Below, piece after piece: positions 8,748-17,716 of a stretch of DNA of 63,414 nt. The DNA lies in the NCBI GenBank assembly GCA_902596675.1, contig CACJUO010000007.1, forward strand, positions 1-63,414. Reading direction: 5' to 3'. Source of the stretch: an uncultured Pelagibacteraceae bacterium (lineage in GTDB: Bacteria > Pseudomonadota > Alphaproteobacteria > Pelagibacterales > Pelagibacteraceae). The translations under genes and the position numbers were made by a program. Under the pieces are notes generated by a model, which had not been told where the DNA came from, did no database searches, and was given only the letters and a program-made list of their open reading frames with translations. Numbering within the stretch: the first letter of the stretch is position 1; every line of letters begins with the position of its first letter.

Positions 8748-10343
8748 TTAAGATATTTTTAATTCTTTATACTTATTCTTTTCAACTTTTATGCATTCAC
8801 TTTTATATTTTGGCATTCCACCAGGATAAGGTAAAAAAGTCTTTGGTTTACCAGGTATATTGTCGCCTTTATACCAAGAACTTTTAGCTTTCATGAATAA
8901 TGTTTTTTTAACTGAATTCATAATTTCTTTTTGCCATTTTTTTGCTGCAAGATTGGTAGTTTCAATACTTTTTTTTCTATTTTTTTCTAAATATTTAATG
9001 CAATTTGTAATCCAATTAACATGTTGCTCTATTTGTACTGGAACATTTGTTAAAACTGATGGACTACCAGGCCCACTCACAATAAATAAATTTGGAAAAT
9101 TCGGAACAAGAAGACCTAAGAAACTTTTAGGACCTTTGCTCCAAAATTTAGATAAATTTATACCTTTTTTACCAGTTATATTTAGTTTTAAAATTGATCC
9201 AGTTAATGCATCAAAACCTGTTGCAAAAATAATTTTATCCAAAATGTATTCACCTTTATTAGTTTTAATGCCTCTTTTAGTTATTTTAATTATTGGACTT
9301 TGCTTTAAGTCAACTAATTCGACATTTTTTTTATTAAACATTTCATAATAATTTGTATTTAAAGTAGGTCTTTTAGCTGTAAAAGGATGGTCAAAATTAG
9401 TTAATATATCAGCATATTTTTTATTTTTAACTGTTGAATATATTTTACTCTTTATAAAATTAACTGCTGTTTGATTTGCTTTGATATTTTTTACTATATC
9501 ATTAAATGTTGCCCTAAAAGATAGAGTTCCATACTGCCAAGATTTTTCATAAAGTAAATTTCTTTTTGTCTCGTTAAAATCAAAAGCAGATTTTTTAGGA
9601 AATTCAAAGGGATGTCCTCCTGGTGTTCTTTTTAAAAAATTTCTGAGTTTTTTGAAATTTTGTTTATAATTTTGAATATTTTTTTTAGTTAGTTTTCTAT
9701 TTCTTGCAGGAATACTAAAGTTTGGTGATCTTTGAAATAAAATTAATTTTTTGGCTTTCTTTGCAATTTCAGGTGCTATCTGAATTCCAGTAGAACCGGT
9801 TCCTACTTGTCCTACAATTTTGTTTTTAAAGTTTATTTTTTTTCTTGGCCATCTTCCGCTATGATGTAATTGACCTTTAAACTGATTAATTCCTTTTATT
9901 TTTGGAAGATTTATAGATGACAATGATCCAACAGCACATATTAAATATTTGGTGTAATATTTTTTTTTATTATTTGTTTGAACTTTCCACAAATTATTTT
10001 TTTCTATATATTTTGCTGAAATTACTTTTTCGTTAAAAACTATATTTTTTTTTAATTTTAGTTCATTTGAAAAATATTTTAAATATTTTAAAATTACATT
10101 TTGCTTTGGATATCTTTCTTTCCACGTCCAATTTTTAAAAATTTTTTCAGAAAAAGTAAAACCATAGGTAAAACTTTCAGAGTCACAACGAGCTCCTGGA
10201 TATGTATTCCAATACCATGTGCCCCCAATATCTTTGCCCTCCTCGACAACTAAAGTGTTTAATTTTAATTTATCTCTCAAACAGTGAAGCTGATATAAAC
10301 CTGAAAATCCAGCACCAATAATTAATGCGTCTAAATATTTCAT
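8748..10343 (-). CDS. Flavin-dependent Baeyer-Villiger-type monooxygenase
   Basis: A 531-residue class B flavoprotein monooxygenase that uses FAD, NADPH and O2 to convert a ketone to an ester or lactone. The FAD-binding GAGFSG is at residues 10-15, and the NADPH-binding GTGSTG at 181-186. The Baeyer-Villiger fingerprint FxGxxxHxxxWP is exact at residues 155-166 (FKGQLHHSGRWP). This separates it from trimethylamine monooxygenase (about 450 residues) and dimethylaniline-type FMOs. The protein is very Lys-rich, even for this genome, and so looks fast-evolving or transferred. It is divergent from a GMC oxidoreductase that could supply the carbonyl substrate, which is inference. Confidence 0.88.
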   Translation of the reverse strand: MKYLDALIIGAGFSGLYQLHCLRDKLKLNTLVVEEGKDIGGTWYWNTYPGARCDSESFTYGFTFSEKIFKNWTWKERYPKQNVILKYLKYFSNELKLKKNIVFNEKVISAKYIEKNNLWKVQTNNKKKYYTKYLICAVGSLSSINLPKIKGINQFKGQLHHSGRWPRKKINFKNKIVGQVGTGSTGIQIAPEIAKKAKKLILFQRSPNFSIPARNRKLTKKNIQNYKQNFKKLRNFLKRTPGGHPFEFPKKSAFDFNETKRNLLYEKSWQYGTLSFRATFNDIVKNIKANQTAVNFIKSKIYSTVKNKKYADILTNFDHPFTAKRPTLNTNYYEMFNKKNVELVDLKQSPIIKITKRGIKTNKGEYILDKIIFATGFDALTGSILKLNITGKKGINLSKFWSKGPKSFLGLLVPNFPNLFIVSGPGSPSVLTNVPVQIEQHVNWITNCIKYLEKNRKKSIETTNLAAKKWQKEIMNSVKKTLFMKAKSSWYKGDNIPGKPKTFLPYPGGMPKYKSECIKVEKNKYKELKIS

Positions 10344-10425
10344 ATTAAACTACCTAATCTTATTATTTAATTTATAAAGTATATGTTAAAAGATTTTTAA
10401 AAAAATTTAATTATTTTTAATTAAT

Positions 10426-12027
10426 ATGGAAAACTTTGATTATATTATTTTAGGTGCAGGATCGGCAGGATGTGTCTTAGCTAACAGATTGAGTGCTAAC
10501 CCTAATCACAAGGTGTTATTAATCGAAGCAGGAAGCAAAGATACTAATCCATGGATACATATCCCAGGTGGATATTTTAAGACAATGTTGAACCCTAAAA
10601 CAGATTGGTGTTTTCAAACAGAGAGAGAGAAATATTGTGATAATAGAGAAATGGTTTATCCAAGAGGTAAAACATTAGGTGGAAGTTCATCTATCAATGG
10701 AATGCTTTATATAAGAGGCCAGTCTAATGATTTTAATTACTGGAGACAGCTTGGTAATGTTGGTTGGTCTTGGGAAGATGTTCTTCCATATTTTAAAAAA
10801 TCTGAAGATTTCCAATTTGGTGAAAATGAATTTCATGGATCTGGAGGCCCTTTAGCTGTTCAAGAAATAAGAGGAACATTTAAAGTTTGTGATCTTTTTA
10901 TGGATGCAGCAGAGGAGTTCGGCCATAAAAGAACTGATGATTTTAATAATGGAGATAACGAGGGCATGGGTTATTTTCCTTTTACAGTTAGAAATGGACT
11001 GAGATGTAGCACAGCAGTTGGATATCTAAATCCTGTAAAAAAAAGAAAGAATTTAAAAGTTGTAACAAATGCTCATGTTAAGAATATTGAGTTCGATAAT
11101 AAAAAAGCAGACAAAGTAAATTACTGGATTGCTAACAATGTAATATCTGTAAAAGCAAATAAGGAAGTGATTTTAAGTTCTGGAACAATTGGTTCTCCTC
11201 ATATTCTTCAAGCCTCAGGTATTGGTCCAGGTGAATTGTTAAAAAAAAATAACGTAAATGTTGTTAAAGATCACCCTGGAGTAGGAATGAATTTAACTGA
11301 CCATTTAATGCTCAGACCAGTATACAAAGTCAAAAATTTAGAGAGTTTAAATGATATTTATTACAGTATGACTAAAAAATTTATGACAGGACTTAAATAT
11401 CTTTTATTTAGAAAAGGACCGCTTACTGTTGGGGCTAGTTATTTATGTGGCTTTGTCAAAAGTGATCCACACTTGGCAACTCCTAATTTACAGTTTCACG
11501 TTTCTCCTGCTAGTACAGATGTATTAGGCAAAGGATCTCTTCATAAATTTACAGCATTTACTCCTAGTATAACGAATGTAAGACCCACTAGCAGAGGTTC
11601 TATTGAACTAAAATCTTCAGATACAAGAGTGTCCCCAAAAATTAAAATGAATTATTTGTCTACAGATGAAGACAGAGAAATTGCAGGTAAAGCATTAAAA
11701 ATTACAAGAAATATTGTAATGAATTCTAAAGCATACAAAAAATATGAACCAGAGGAATATAGGCCTGGTATTCATATCACAGATAATGAGGAATTAGCTA
11801 AAGAGGCAGGAAAATTTTGCAGTACTATTTTTCACCCTGTAAGTACTTGTAGGATGGGTTCGGATGAAAATGCAGTCGTATCCGATAGATTAGTGGCTCA
11901 TGGCTTGAAAAATTTAAGAATTGTTGATGCATCTGTTATGCCATCGATAACCTCAGGAAATACTAATGCACCTACTATTATGATTGCTGAAAAAGCAGCA
12001 GATATGATAATAGAAGATGCTAGATGA
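10426..12027 (+). CDS. GMC-family FAD oxidoreductase (choline/alcohol dehydrogenase-like)
   Basis: A 533-residue flavoprotein. It has the FAD-binding motif at residues 8-15 (LGAGSAGC), GMC signature 1 at 79-99 (YPRGKTLGGSSSING) and signature 2 near 245 (SSGTIGSPHILQASGIG). The catalytic pair is His470 (FHPVSTCRMG) and Asn512 (SGNTNAPT). It oxidises an alcohol to an aldehyde or ketone. It resembles BetA and polyethylene-glycol dehydrogenases, and motif inspection does not fix the substrate. It starts the plus-strand block and overlaps the TerC gene by 4 bases (ATGA). Confidence 0.9.
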   Translation: MENFDYIILGAGSAGCVLANRLSANPNHKVLLIEAGSKDTNPWIHIPGGYFKTMLNPKTDWCFQTEREKYCDNREMVYPRGKTLGGSSSINGMLYIRGQSNDFNYWRQLGNVGWSWEDVLPYFKKSEDFQFGENEFHGSGGPLAVQEIRGTFKVCDLFMDAAEEFGHKRTDDFNNGDNEGMGYFPFTVRNGLRCSTAVGYLNPVKKRKNLKVVTNAHVKNIEFDNKKADKVNYWIANNVISVKANKEVILSSGTIGSPHILQASGIGPGELLKKNNVNVVKDHPGVGMNLTDHLMLRPVYKVKNLESLNDIYYSMTKKFMTGLKYLLFRKGPLTVGASYLCGFVKSDPHLATPNLQFHVSPASTDVLGKGSLHKFTAFTPSITNVRPTSRGSIELKSSDTRVSPKIKMNYLSTDEDREIAGKALKITRNIVMNSKAYKKYEPEEYRPGIHITDNEELAKEAGKFCSTIFHPVSTCRMGSDENAVVSDRLVAHGLKNLRIVDASVMPSITSGNTNAPTIMIAEKAADMIIEDAR

Positions 12028-12599
12028 CAGAAGAAATTACAATTTTTTTTCAAATAATATTTATTGATTTAATTCTTGCTGGAGATAACGCAATTATTAT
12101 AGGAATGGTTGCATCGAAATTTCCTCCAGAACAAAGAAAAAAAATAATTTTCTGGGGAATTGGTGGAGCAGTAATATTAAGAATTTTATTAACGCTCATA
12201 ACTGCTTATCTTTTACAAATAACAGGGCTAAGACTCTTAGGTGGTTTGTTATTGTTATACATAGTTTACAAACTTTATGTTGATGTAATTAGAAATTCAC
12301 AAAATGATGAGGAAAACATTAAAGTAGATAGTTCATCAATGCTTAAAGCAATTTGGACTGTTTTGTTAGCTGATTTTACTATGAGTTTGGATAATGTATT
12401 GGGTGTAGCAGGTGCTGCCAAAGATCATTACTTTTTATTAGTTTTTGGTCTTGTTTTATCAATTATATTAATGGCAACTGCCGCAACATTAATTTCTCGA
12501 TGGATTAAAGAGTACAAATGGATAGCTTGGGTTGGTTTATTTGCTATATTATTTGTTGCAATTGATTTAATTTATACAGACATCAAGTTATTTATTTAA
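12024..12599 (+). CDS. TerC/YjbE-family membrane protein
   Basis: A 191-residue integral membrane protein with about six or seven helices. The two family signatures with membrane acidic residues are present: DLILAGDNAIIIG near residue 15 and DFTMSLDNVLGVA near residue 119. TerC-family proteins export metal ions, mainly manganese, and can help metallate exported enzymes. It overlaps the upstream GMC gene by 4 bases and is followed immediately (no gap) by an SDR. The operon placement therefore looks like packing rather than a shared pathway, although the M23 metalloprotein two genes on is exported. Confidence 0.88.
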   Translation: MTEEITIFFQIIFIDLILAGDNAIIIGMVASKFPPEQRKKIIFWGIGGAVILRILLTLITAYLLQITGLRLLGGLLLLYIVYKLYVDVIRNSQNDEENIKVDSSSMLKAIWTVLLADFTMSLDNVLGVAGAAKDHYFLLVFGLVLSIILMATAATLISRWIKEYKWIAWVGLFAILFVAIDLIYTDIKLFI

Positions 12600-13358
12600 A
12601 TGTATTTAAAAAAAATTAATCTTAAAGGGAAATATGCTCTTGTAACAGGAGCTGGTAAAGGCTTAGGACGCGCTTGTTCAATCGCTCTAGCTGAAGCAGG
12701 GGCAACAATTATTGGTTTGAGCAGAACATCATCTGATCTTGATAAATTAGAAAAAGATATAAAAAAAGTTAAAAGTAAATTAATCAAAATAAATTGTGAT
12801 GTAATGAACTATAGCGAATTACAGGAAAAATTAAAAAAAATAAAAATTATTGATATTCTTGTAAATAATGCAGGGACTAATATTCCAGAACCATTTGAGA
12901 AAATAAAACAGCAAAGTATGAATTATTTGGTAGATCTAAACTTAAAAGCTGCCTTTAATGTTGCACAGTTAGTTGTAAAGAAAATGATTAAAAATAAAAA
13001 AAGAGCTGGATCAATTATAAATATGTCATCTCAACTTGGCCATGTAGGTATGTCTGGTAGAAATATTTATAATATGACTAAATTTGGAATTGAAGGTTTA
13101 ACAAAGGGCATGGGCGTAGAGTTAGCAACAAAAAATATCAGAGTAAATACAGTTGCTCCGACATTTGTTGAAACTCCTATGGTAAAAAAATTTTTTAAAA
13201 ATAAAAAGTTCAAAAATTTGGCTTTAGGTAATATTCCTATGGGCAAAGCAGCTAAAGAGAGTGATGTGGCTACAGCTGTATGTTTTTTAGCATCAGATGC
13301 TGCTGCAATGATAACTGGATCATCTATTCTGATAGATGGAGGATGGACAGCAAAATAA
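12600..13358 (+). CDS. Short-chain dehydrogenase/reductase
   Basis: A 252-residue classical SDR. It has the cofactor motif TGAGKGLG at about 16-23, NNAG near 90, catalytic Ser in NMSSQLG, YNMTKFG with Tyr and Lys, and the C-terminal GSSILIDGGW. It begins at the base after the TerC stop, and its TAA overlaps the M23 start by one base. An Arg after strand 2 (LSRTSSD) suggests NADP(H) preference, unlike the SDR at about 7.2-8.0 kb. It probably acts on a carbonyl or alcohol in the same catabolic set as the GMC enzyme and the hydratase-family protein. The substrate is unknown. Confidence 0.9.
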   Translation: MYLKKINLKGKYALVTGAGKGLGRACSIALAEAGATIIGLSRTSSDLDKLEKDIKKVKSKLIKINCDVMNYSELQEKLKKIKIIDILVNNAGTNIPEPFEKIKQQSMNYLVDLNLKAAFNVAQLVVKKMIKNKKRAGSIINMSSQLGHVGMSGRNIYNMTKFGIEGLTKGMGVELATKNIRVNTVAPTFVETPMVKKFFKNKKFKNLALGNIPMGKAAKESDVATAVCFLASDAAAMITGSSILIDGGWTAK

Positions 13359-14146
13359 TGAAAAAACTGTTGCTAATACTAGCAATTTTTTTTCCAACAA
13401 ATATTTTTGCAATTGAATTTGATGGTAAATTTATTCAAGGTCATTTTATTTTAGGAAAAACAGATCCTAATTCAAAAATAATAATTGATAAGAAAGATGT
13501 CAAAGTATCAAATGATGGTTATTTTGTTTTTGGAATTGATCGAGATAGGAAGTTTGATGTTTTGATAACAAAAATTACTAATGGAAAATCAGAAAAAATA
13601 ATAAAAAAAGTTTTTAAACGCAAGTATAACATTCAAAGAATTGATGGATTACCTGAAAACAAAGTAACACCACCTGAATCTGTTTATAAAAGAATTAAAA
13701 AAGAAAATGGGAAAATTGGAGAAGCTAGAGCAATTAACTCCAATTTAACTTTTTTTTCTGAAAAATTTATTATGCCGGTTGAAGGTATAATTAGTGGGGT
13801 TTATGGAAGCCAAAGAATTCTCAATGGGAAACCAAGATGGCCTCATTACGGTATTGATATAGCAGCAAAAAAAGGAACTGAGATTAAATCTTCTGGTACT
13901 GGTGTGGTCACGATGGCTGAAAATGACCTTTATTACACCGGAGGTACAATTATTATGGATCATGGTCATGGTATATCGACAATTTATTCTCATTTAGAAA
14001 ATGTAATAGTTGAAGTAGGAGATTTAATTAAAAAAGGAGATATAATAGGAACTGTTGGCTCCACAGGTAGATCAACTGGTCCTCACTTAGATTTTAGAAT
14101 AAATTGGTTTCAAACAAGGCTTGATCCAATGACAGTTCTTCAATAG
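13358..14146 (+). CDS. Exported M23 (LytM-type) peptidase-like protein
   Basis: A 262-residue protein with signal peptide MKKLLLILAIFFPTNIFA. I chose the ATG that overlaps the SDR stop (TAATG) over an in-frame start 26 codons upstream, because it gives the signal peptide. The C-terminal M23 domain (about 135-262) normally cleaves peptidoglycan cross-bridges in the periplasm. Zinc-site residues His163 and Asp167 (PHYGID), His212 and His243 are present. The HxH motif reads HLDF, so the third zinc ligand is Asp245 rather than His. From memory, HLDW/HLDF variants are common in alphaproteobacterial members. A beta-rich N-terminal domain precedes it. Confidence 0.88.
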   Translation: MKKLLLILAIFFPTNIFAIEFDGKFIQGHFILGKTDPNSKIIIDKKDVKVSNDGYFVFGIDRDRKFDVLITKITNGKSEKIIKKVFKRKYNIQRIDGLPENKVTPPESVYKRIKKENGKIGEARAINSNLTFFSEKFIMPVEGIISGVYGSQRILNGKPRWPHYGIDIAAKKGTEIKSSGTGVVTMAENDLYYTGGTIIMDHGHGISTIYSHLENVIVEVGDLIKKGDIIGTVGSTGRSTGPHLDFRINWFQTRLDPMTVLQ

Positions 14147-14155
14147 GCTATAGAT

Positions 14156-14926
14156 ATGATAAATGATATTCAATCAGTGTCAAAAAAATTAGTAAAGGCT
14201 TATAATAGTAATAAACTTATCAATCCAATTCCTGAAAAATTCTGTAAGAATATAAAATTAGCACATAAACTTAGATTATTATGTGAAAGTAAAATTAAGG
14301 ATATAAAAGTTGGTTTTAAAGCGGGGGGTACAATAATTGCTCTCTTAAAAAAATTAAAAGAAAAAGAGCCATTTCATTCGACTGTATTTGGAAAAAATTT
14401 AATCAAATCTGGAGGAAGAGTAAAAATTAATAAATATGCTTTAGGTACTGAAGTGGAGGTTTACTATATAATTAAAAAAAAATTTTTTGACTTTAAAGGA
14501 AAATTAAATTCAAAAAATATAACAAAGTTTATTACTCATATGGGTCCTTGCATTGAGGTTGTTGGATTTAGGCAGAGAAAAAAAGGTATTAAATATTTAG
14601 GTGATTTATGTAGTGACTTTGGTGTAAATATAAAATTTATTGTTGGAGCTAAGAAAAAATTTAAAAAAATAAATTTCAGCAATTTAAAAACAAATTTAAA
14701 AAATAAAAAAGGATTAAACGTAAATGGTAATACAAATACTGTTTATGTAAACCCACTAAATTCTTTAAAATTTGTTCTTAACAAAATAAGAAAAGAGAAA
14801 GTTTCTTTAGATAAAGATTTTTATGTATTTACTGGCTCTACAGTTGGTGTTGTGCCAATTAAAAGCAAAGGTGAATATATAGGCAAAGTAGAGAAGCTTG
14901 GTACTGTTAGAACAACTATCAATTAA
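14156..14926 (+). CDS. 2-keto-4-pentenoate hydratase-family protein (MhpD-like)
   Basis: A 256-residue protein of the fumarylacetoacetate hydrolase/2-oxopent-4-enoate hydratase superfamily, which acts on 2-oxo acids from ring or chain degradation. The metal-binding acidic set is visible as Glu99 and Glu101 (GTEVEV) and Glu134 (CIEVVGFR). The C-terminal TGSTVGVVPIKSKGEY block also fits. The protein is unusually rich in Lys and Asn and divergent. It lies 9 bases after the M23 gene and its stop overlaps the M24 start. It could be a hydratase or an oxo-acid decarboxylase; both share this fold. Confidence 0.75.
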   Translation: MINDIQSVSKKLVKAYNSNKLINPIPEKFCKNIKLAHKLRLLCESKIKDIKVGFKAGGTIIALLKKLKEKEPFHSTVFGKNLIKSGGRVKINKYALGTEVEVYYIIKKKFFDFKGKLNSKNITKFITHMGPCIEVVGFRQRKKGIKYLGDLCSDFGVNIKFIVGAKKKFKKINFSNLKTNLKNKKGLNVNGNTNTVYVNPLNSLKFVLNKIRKEKVSLDKDFYVFTGSTVGVVPIKSKGEYIGKVEKLGTVRTTIN

Positions 14927-16077
14927 TGGGTCTTCATTTTTCTGTAGAAGAATTCAAAAGTAGAAAAGATAAAATAATTAAACTTTTAAAAGAGGAAAAA
15001 TTGGATGCTCTCCTGATGTTTAGACAGGAGTCGATGTATTGGCTCACTGGATATGACACATTTGGGTATGTTTTTTTTCAAACATTAGTTTTGGATCAAA
15101 AAGGTGATATAATTTTATTAACAAGAGCTCCAGATTTAAGACAAGCACAAAACACATCTAATATTAGTGATATAAGAATATGGGTTGATAAAAATGGATC
15201 AAACCCAACTGAAGATCTTAAAGTTATTTTAGATGAATTAAATTTAAAAGGTAAAAAAATTGGAATTGAATATGAAGCATACGGATTAACAGGTCGAAAT
15301 GCTTTAAGGCTAAATAAATCTTTAGAAAATTACTGCTCAATAGAAGATACTTCTGAATTAGTAACTAAATTAAGAGTTATAAAATCCAATGAAGAAATTG
15401 ATTATGTAAAAAAGGCAGCAAATTTAGCTGATAAAGCTTTAATTGAGGTTTGGAAACATGCAAAAGCAGGTGTAAGTGAGGCAAAAATTTTAGCTGAAAT
15501 GAATAAAGTCATATTTGAGGAAGGTGGTGATTATCCTGCAAATGAATTTATAATTGGATCTGGTAAAAATGCACTTCTTTGTCGATACCAAGCTGAAAAA
15601 CAAATATTAAATTCACAAGATCAACTGACCATAGAATGGGCTGGAACATTCAGACACTATCACTCCGCAATGTTTCGGACTATTCCAATTGGAAAAGCTG
15701 ATCCAAAACATTATAAAATGCATGAAGCTTGTATTGAGGCTTTAAATAATTGTGAAAATAAATTGAAACCAGGAAACAAAGTTGGTGAAGTATATGATAT
15801 TCATGCAAAGACTTTTGATGATTTAGGTTATAAAAATTCTAGAATGAATGCTTGTGGTTATTCTTTAGGAGCAACCTTTTCACCTAATTGGATGGATTGG
15901 CCAATGTTATACACTGGAAATCCATATATAATTAAACCAGGAAATGTATTTTTTATGCATATGATATTAATGGATTCTGAAAATAATTTAGCAATGAACT
16001 TAGGTGAAACTTACCTAGTTACAGAAAGTGGTAACGAAAGACTTGGCAATCAAAAACTTGATTTAGTCGTTATTTGA
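14926..16077 (+). CDS. M24-family (creatinase/ectoine hydrolase-like) protein without metal ligands
   Basis: A 383-residue pita-bread-fold protein: an N-terminal creatinase_N domain (about 10-140) and an M24 domain (about 155-375). Metallopeptidase members keep two Asp, one His and two Glu as metal ligands. Here the first Asp position is Glu237 (TIEWAG), the second lies in HYHSAMFRT with no Asp, and the usual His region reads GYSLGATF. That fits the metal-independent creatinase-type or ectoine-hydrolase-like branch rather than aminopeptidase P. It probably hydrolyses an amide or amidine bond of a small nitrogen compound. It is coupled to the hydratase-family gene and convergent with dhaK. Confidence 0.78.
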   Translation: MGLHFSVEEFKSRKDKIIKLLKEEKLDALLMFRQESMYWLTGYDTFGYVFFQTLVLDQKGDIILLTRAPDLRQAQNTSNISDIRIWVDKNGSNPTEDLKVILDELNLKGKKIGIEYEAYGLTGRNALRLNKSLENYCSIEDTSELVTKLRVIKSNEEIDYVKKAANLADKALIEVWKHAKAGVSEAKILAEMNKVIFEEGGDYPANEFIIGSGKNALLCRYQAEKQILNSQDQLTIEWAGTFRHYHSAMFRTIPIGKADPKHYKMHEACIEALNNCENKLKPGNKVGEVYDIHAKTFDDLGYKNSRMNACGYSLGATFSPNWMDWPMLYTGNPYIIKPGNVFFMHMILMDSENNLAMNLGETYLVTESGNERLGNQKLDLVVI

Positions 16078-16088
16078 TCAAAAAAGTT

Positions 16089-17081
16089 TTACATTCCCCA
16101 TCTCAGTGCCGCTGTATGAACTGGTGAGTCCCAATGCTTTAAGATTTCATCATCACATTTTAGAAGAGTAATTGAAGCACCTTGCATTTCAAGTGATGTA
16201 CAATAATTTCCAACTAAACTTTTTGTTACTTGAATACCCTTTGATTGCAAAATTTGACATGCATCCTCATAAACTAAATATAATTCTGTTAAAGGAGTGC
16301 CTCCCATTCCATTTACGAAAAGTAAATTCTTCTCATTTTTTTCTGGTTTTAAATTATCTAAAATAGCTTCAAGAATATTTCCTACAATCGTTTTTGAGGC
16401 TTGAATTTTTTCTCTTTTTCTCCCTGGCTCACCGTGTATCCCTACACCAAACTCCATTTCATCATCGCCTATATCAAAAGTAGGTTTTCCTGCAGCAGGA
16501 ACAGTGCAGCTTGTAAATGCAACTCCCATCGTACCAGCGTTTTTATTTACTCTTTCACCAAGTTTTTTACATTCTTCGAGTGATCCGCTGTTTTCAGCTA
16601 AAGATCCAACTATTTTTTCTACTAATACTGTTGCTGCAACACCTCTTCTTCCAGTTGTAAATGTAGAGTCTTCAACAGCAACATCATCGTTAGTAACAAT
16701 ACTATCATTTTTGCCAGAGTACATTTCAGCTCCCATTTGAAAGTTCATTATGTCTCCAGAATAATTTTTAACAATAAATAAAACCCCTGCACCACTATCA
16801 ACATGTTCTGCTGCCGCTTGCATTTGATCAGGTGTTGGTGCTGAAAATACAAAACCTGGGCATGCAGCATCTAACATTCCATGACCAACAAATCCTCCAT
16901 GCATTGGTTCATGACCACTTCCGCCACCTGAAATTAGGGAGACTTTTCCATCTTTGGTTTTATTTTTTCTTGAAACAAAACTTGGGTCTAGATTGACATT
17001 TATAATGTCGCTATGTGCCTTACCAAAACCTGTAAGGCTCTCTTTTAAAAAATCATCGTTATTGTTAATAAATTTTTTCAT
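16089..17081 (-). CDS. dhaK: Dihydroxyacetone kinase subunit DhaK
   Basis: A 330-residue substrate-binding subunit of dihydroxyacetone kinase. The glycine-rich SGGGSGHEPMHGGFVG (about 51-66) and the substrate-linking histidine, His216 in GIHGEPG, are intact. The His forms a hemiaminal bond with the ketose. Length is standard. It lies just downstream of dhaL in the same operon as a sugar-type ABC importer, so imported dihydroxyacetone or a related short ketose is likely phosphorylated on entry. Related kinases act on erythrulose or other C4 ketoses. No PTS phosphodonor subunit gene (DhaM) is present in the window. Confidence 0.93.
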   Translation of the reverse strand: MKKFINNNDDFLKESLTGFGKAHSDIINVNLDPSFVSRKNKTKDGKVSLISGGGSGHEPMHGGFVGHGMLDAACPGFVFSAPTPDQMQAAAEHVDSGAGVLFIVKNYSGDIMNFQMGAEMYSGKNDSIVTNDDVAVEDSTFTTGRRGVAATVLVEKIVGSLAENSGSLEECKKLGERVNKNAGTMGVAFTSCTVPAAGKPTFDIGDDEMEFGVGIHGEPGRKREKIQASKTIVGNILEAILDNLKPEKNEKNLLFVNGMGGTPLTELYLVYEDACQILQSKGIQVTKSLVGNYCTSLEMQGASITLLKCDDEILKHWDSPVHTAALRWGM

Positions 17082-17089
17082 TTTCCCTC

Positions 17090-17716
17090 CTAATTATTAA
17101 TTACTGATTTACAAATTGTATCGATTATAAGTTGTGAAGAACGGGCTCCAGGATCTATATGACCTTTTGCACGTTCACCTAAAAAAGAAGCTCTACCTTT
17201 TGTGGCTAACATATCTTTTGTGGATAACATTCTTTCTTCAGCAATTTTTATTACTTCATTTAAACCTGATTTAAATTCACTTTCATTTTTTAATTCGTTA
17301 AGTTTTTCTGAAACTGGTATTAAAACATCCATCATAGTCTTTTCTCCAACATCGGCTTTTCCTCTTTCTTTCATGGCTTTAATTCCACTAATAATCATTT
17401 CACATGCTTTATTAAAATCAACATCTTTATCTAGATCAGGAGATTTAGCCATGGTCATAAAAAAAGTTCCAAATAATGCGCCTGATGATCCACCTATACC
17501 TGACAGAACTTTCATTGCTATCATATTTAAAGCTTTAGCTAATGGTAAATCTTTGATTGAATCTTCAAGTTCAACAACTAACTTTAAACCTCTTTGAATG
17601 TTAAAAATATGGTCTCCGTCTCCAATTTTTTGATCAAGAACCTCTATTTCAGCAGAATTTTCATCTATAACTTTTTGGACACTTTTTGCTTGAGAAATTA
17701 AAAAACTAACGCTCAT
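17090..17716 (-). CDS. dhaL: Dihydroxyacetone kinase subunit DhaL
   Basis: A 208-residue nucleotide-binding subunit. The magnesium-binding aspartate cluster DQKIGDGDH (near residue 28) and the GGSSGALFG loop (about residue 82) are conserved. I chose the ATG at 17716 over a TTG eight codons upstream, because AAGGA lies at ribosome-binding distance before it. That start leaves an 11-base overlap with the ABC ATPase gene. In PTS-type systems DhaL holds ADP permanently and is recharged by DhaM. In ATP-type systems it exchanges with ATP. With no DhaM here, the ATP-dependent mode is more likely, as an inference. Confidence 0.92.
   Translation of the reverse strand: MSVSFLISQAKSVQKVIDENSAEIEVLDQKIGDGDHIFNIQRGLKLVVELEDSIKDLPLAKALNMIAMKVLSGIGGSSGALFGTFFMTMAKSPDLDKDVDFNKACEMIISGIKAMKERGKADVGEKTMMDVLIPVSEKLNELKNESEFKSGLNEVIKIAEERMLSTKDMLATKGRASFLGERAKGHIDPGARSSQLIIDTICKSVINN

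Noticed and set aside
8860..9348. 162-codon open frame antisense to the Baeyer-Villiger monooxygenase gene
   Set aside because: It lies entirely opposite a protein with exact flavoprotein motifs and shows no domain of its own.
13280..13357. N-terminal extension of the M23 gene
   Set aside because: It overlaps the SDR gene for its whole length, has no signal-peptide character, and the ATG at 13358 gives a clean signal peptide with TAATG coupling.
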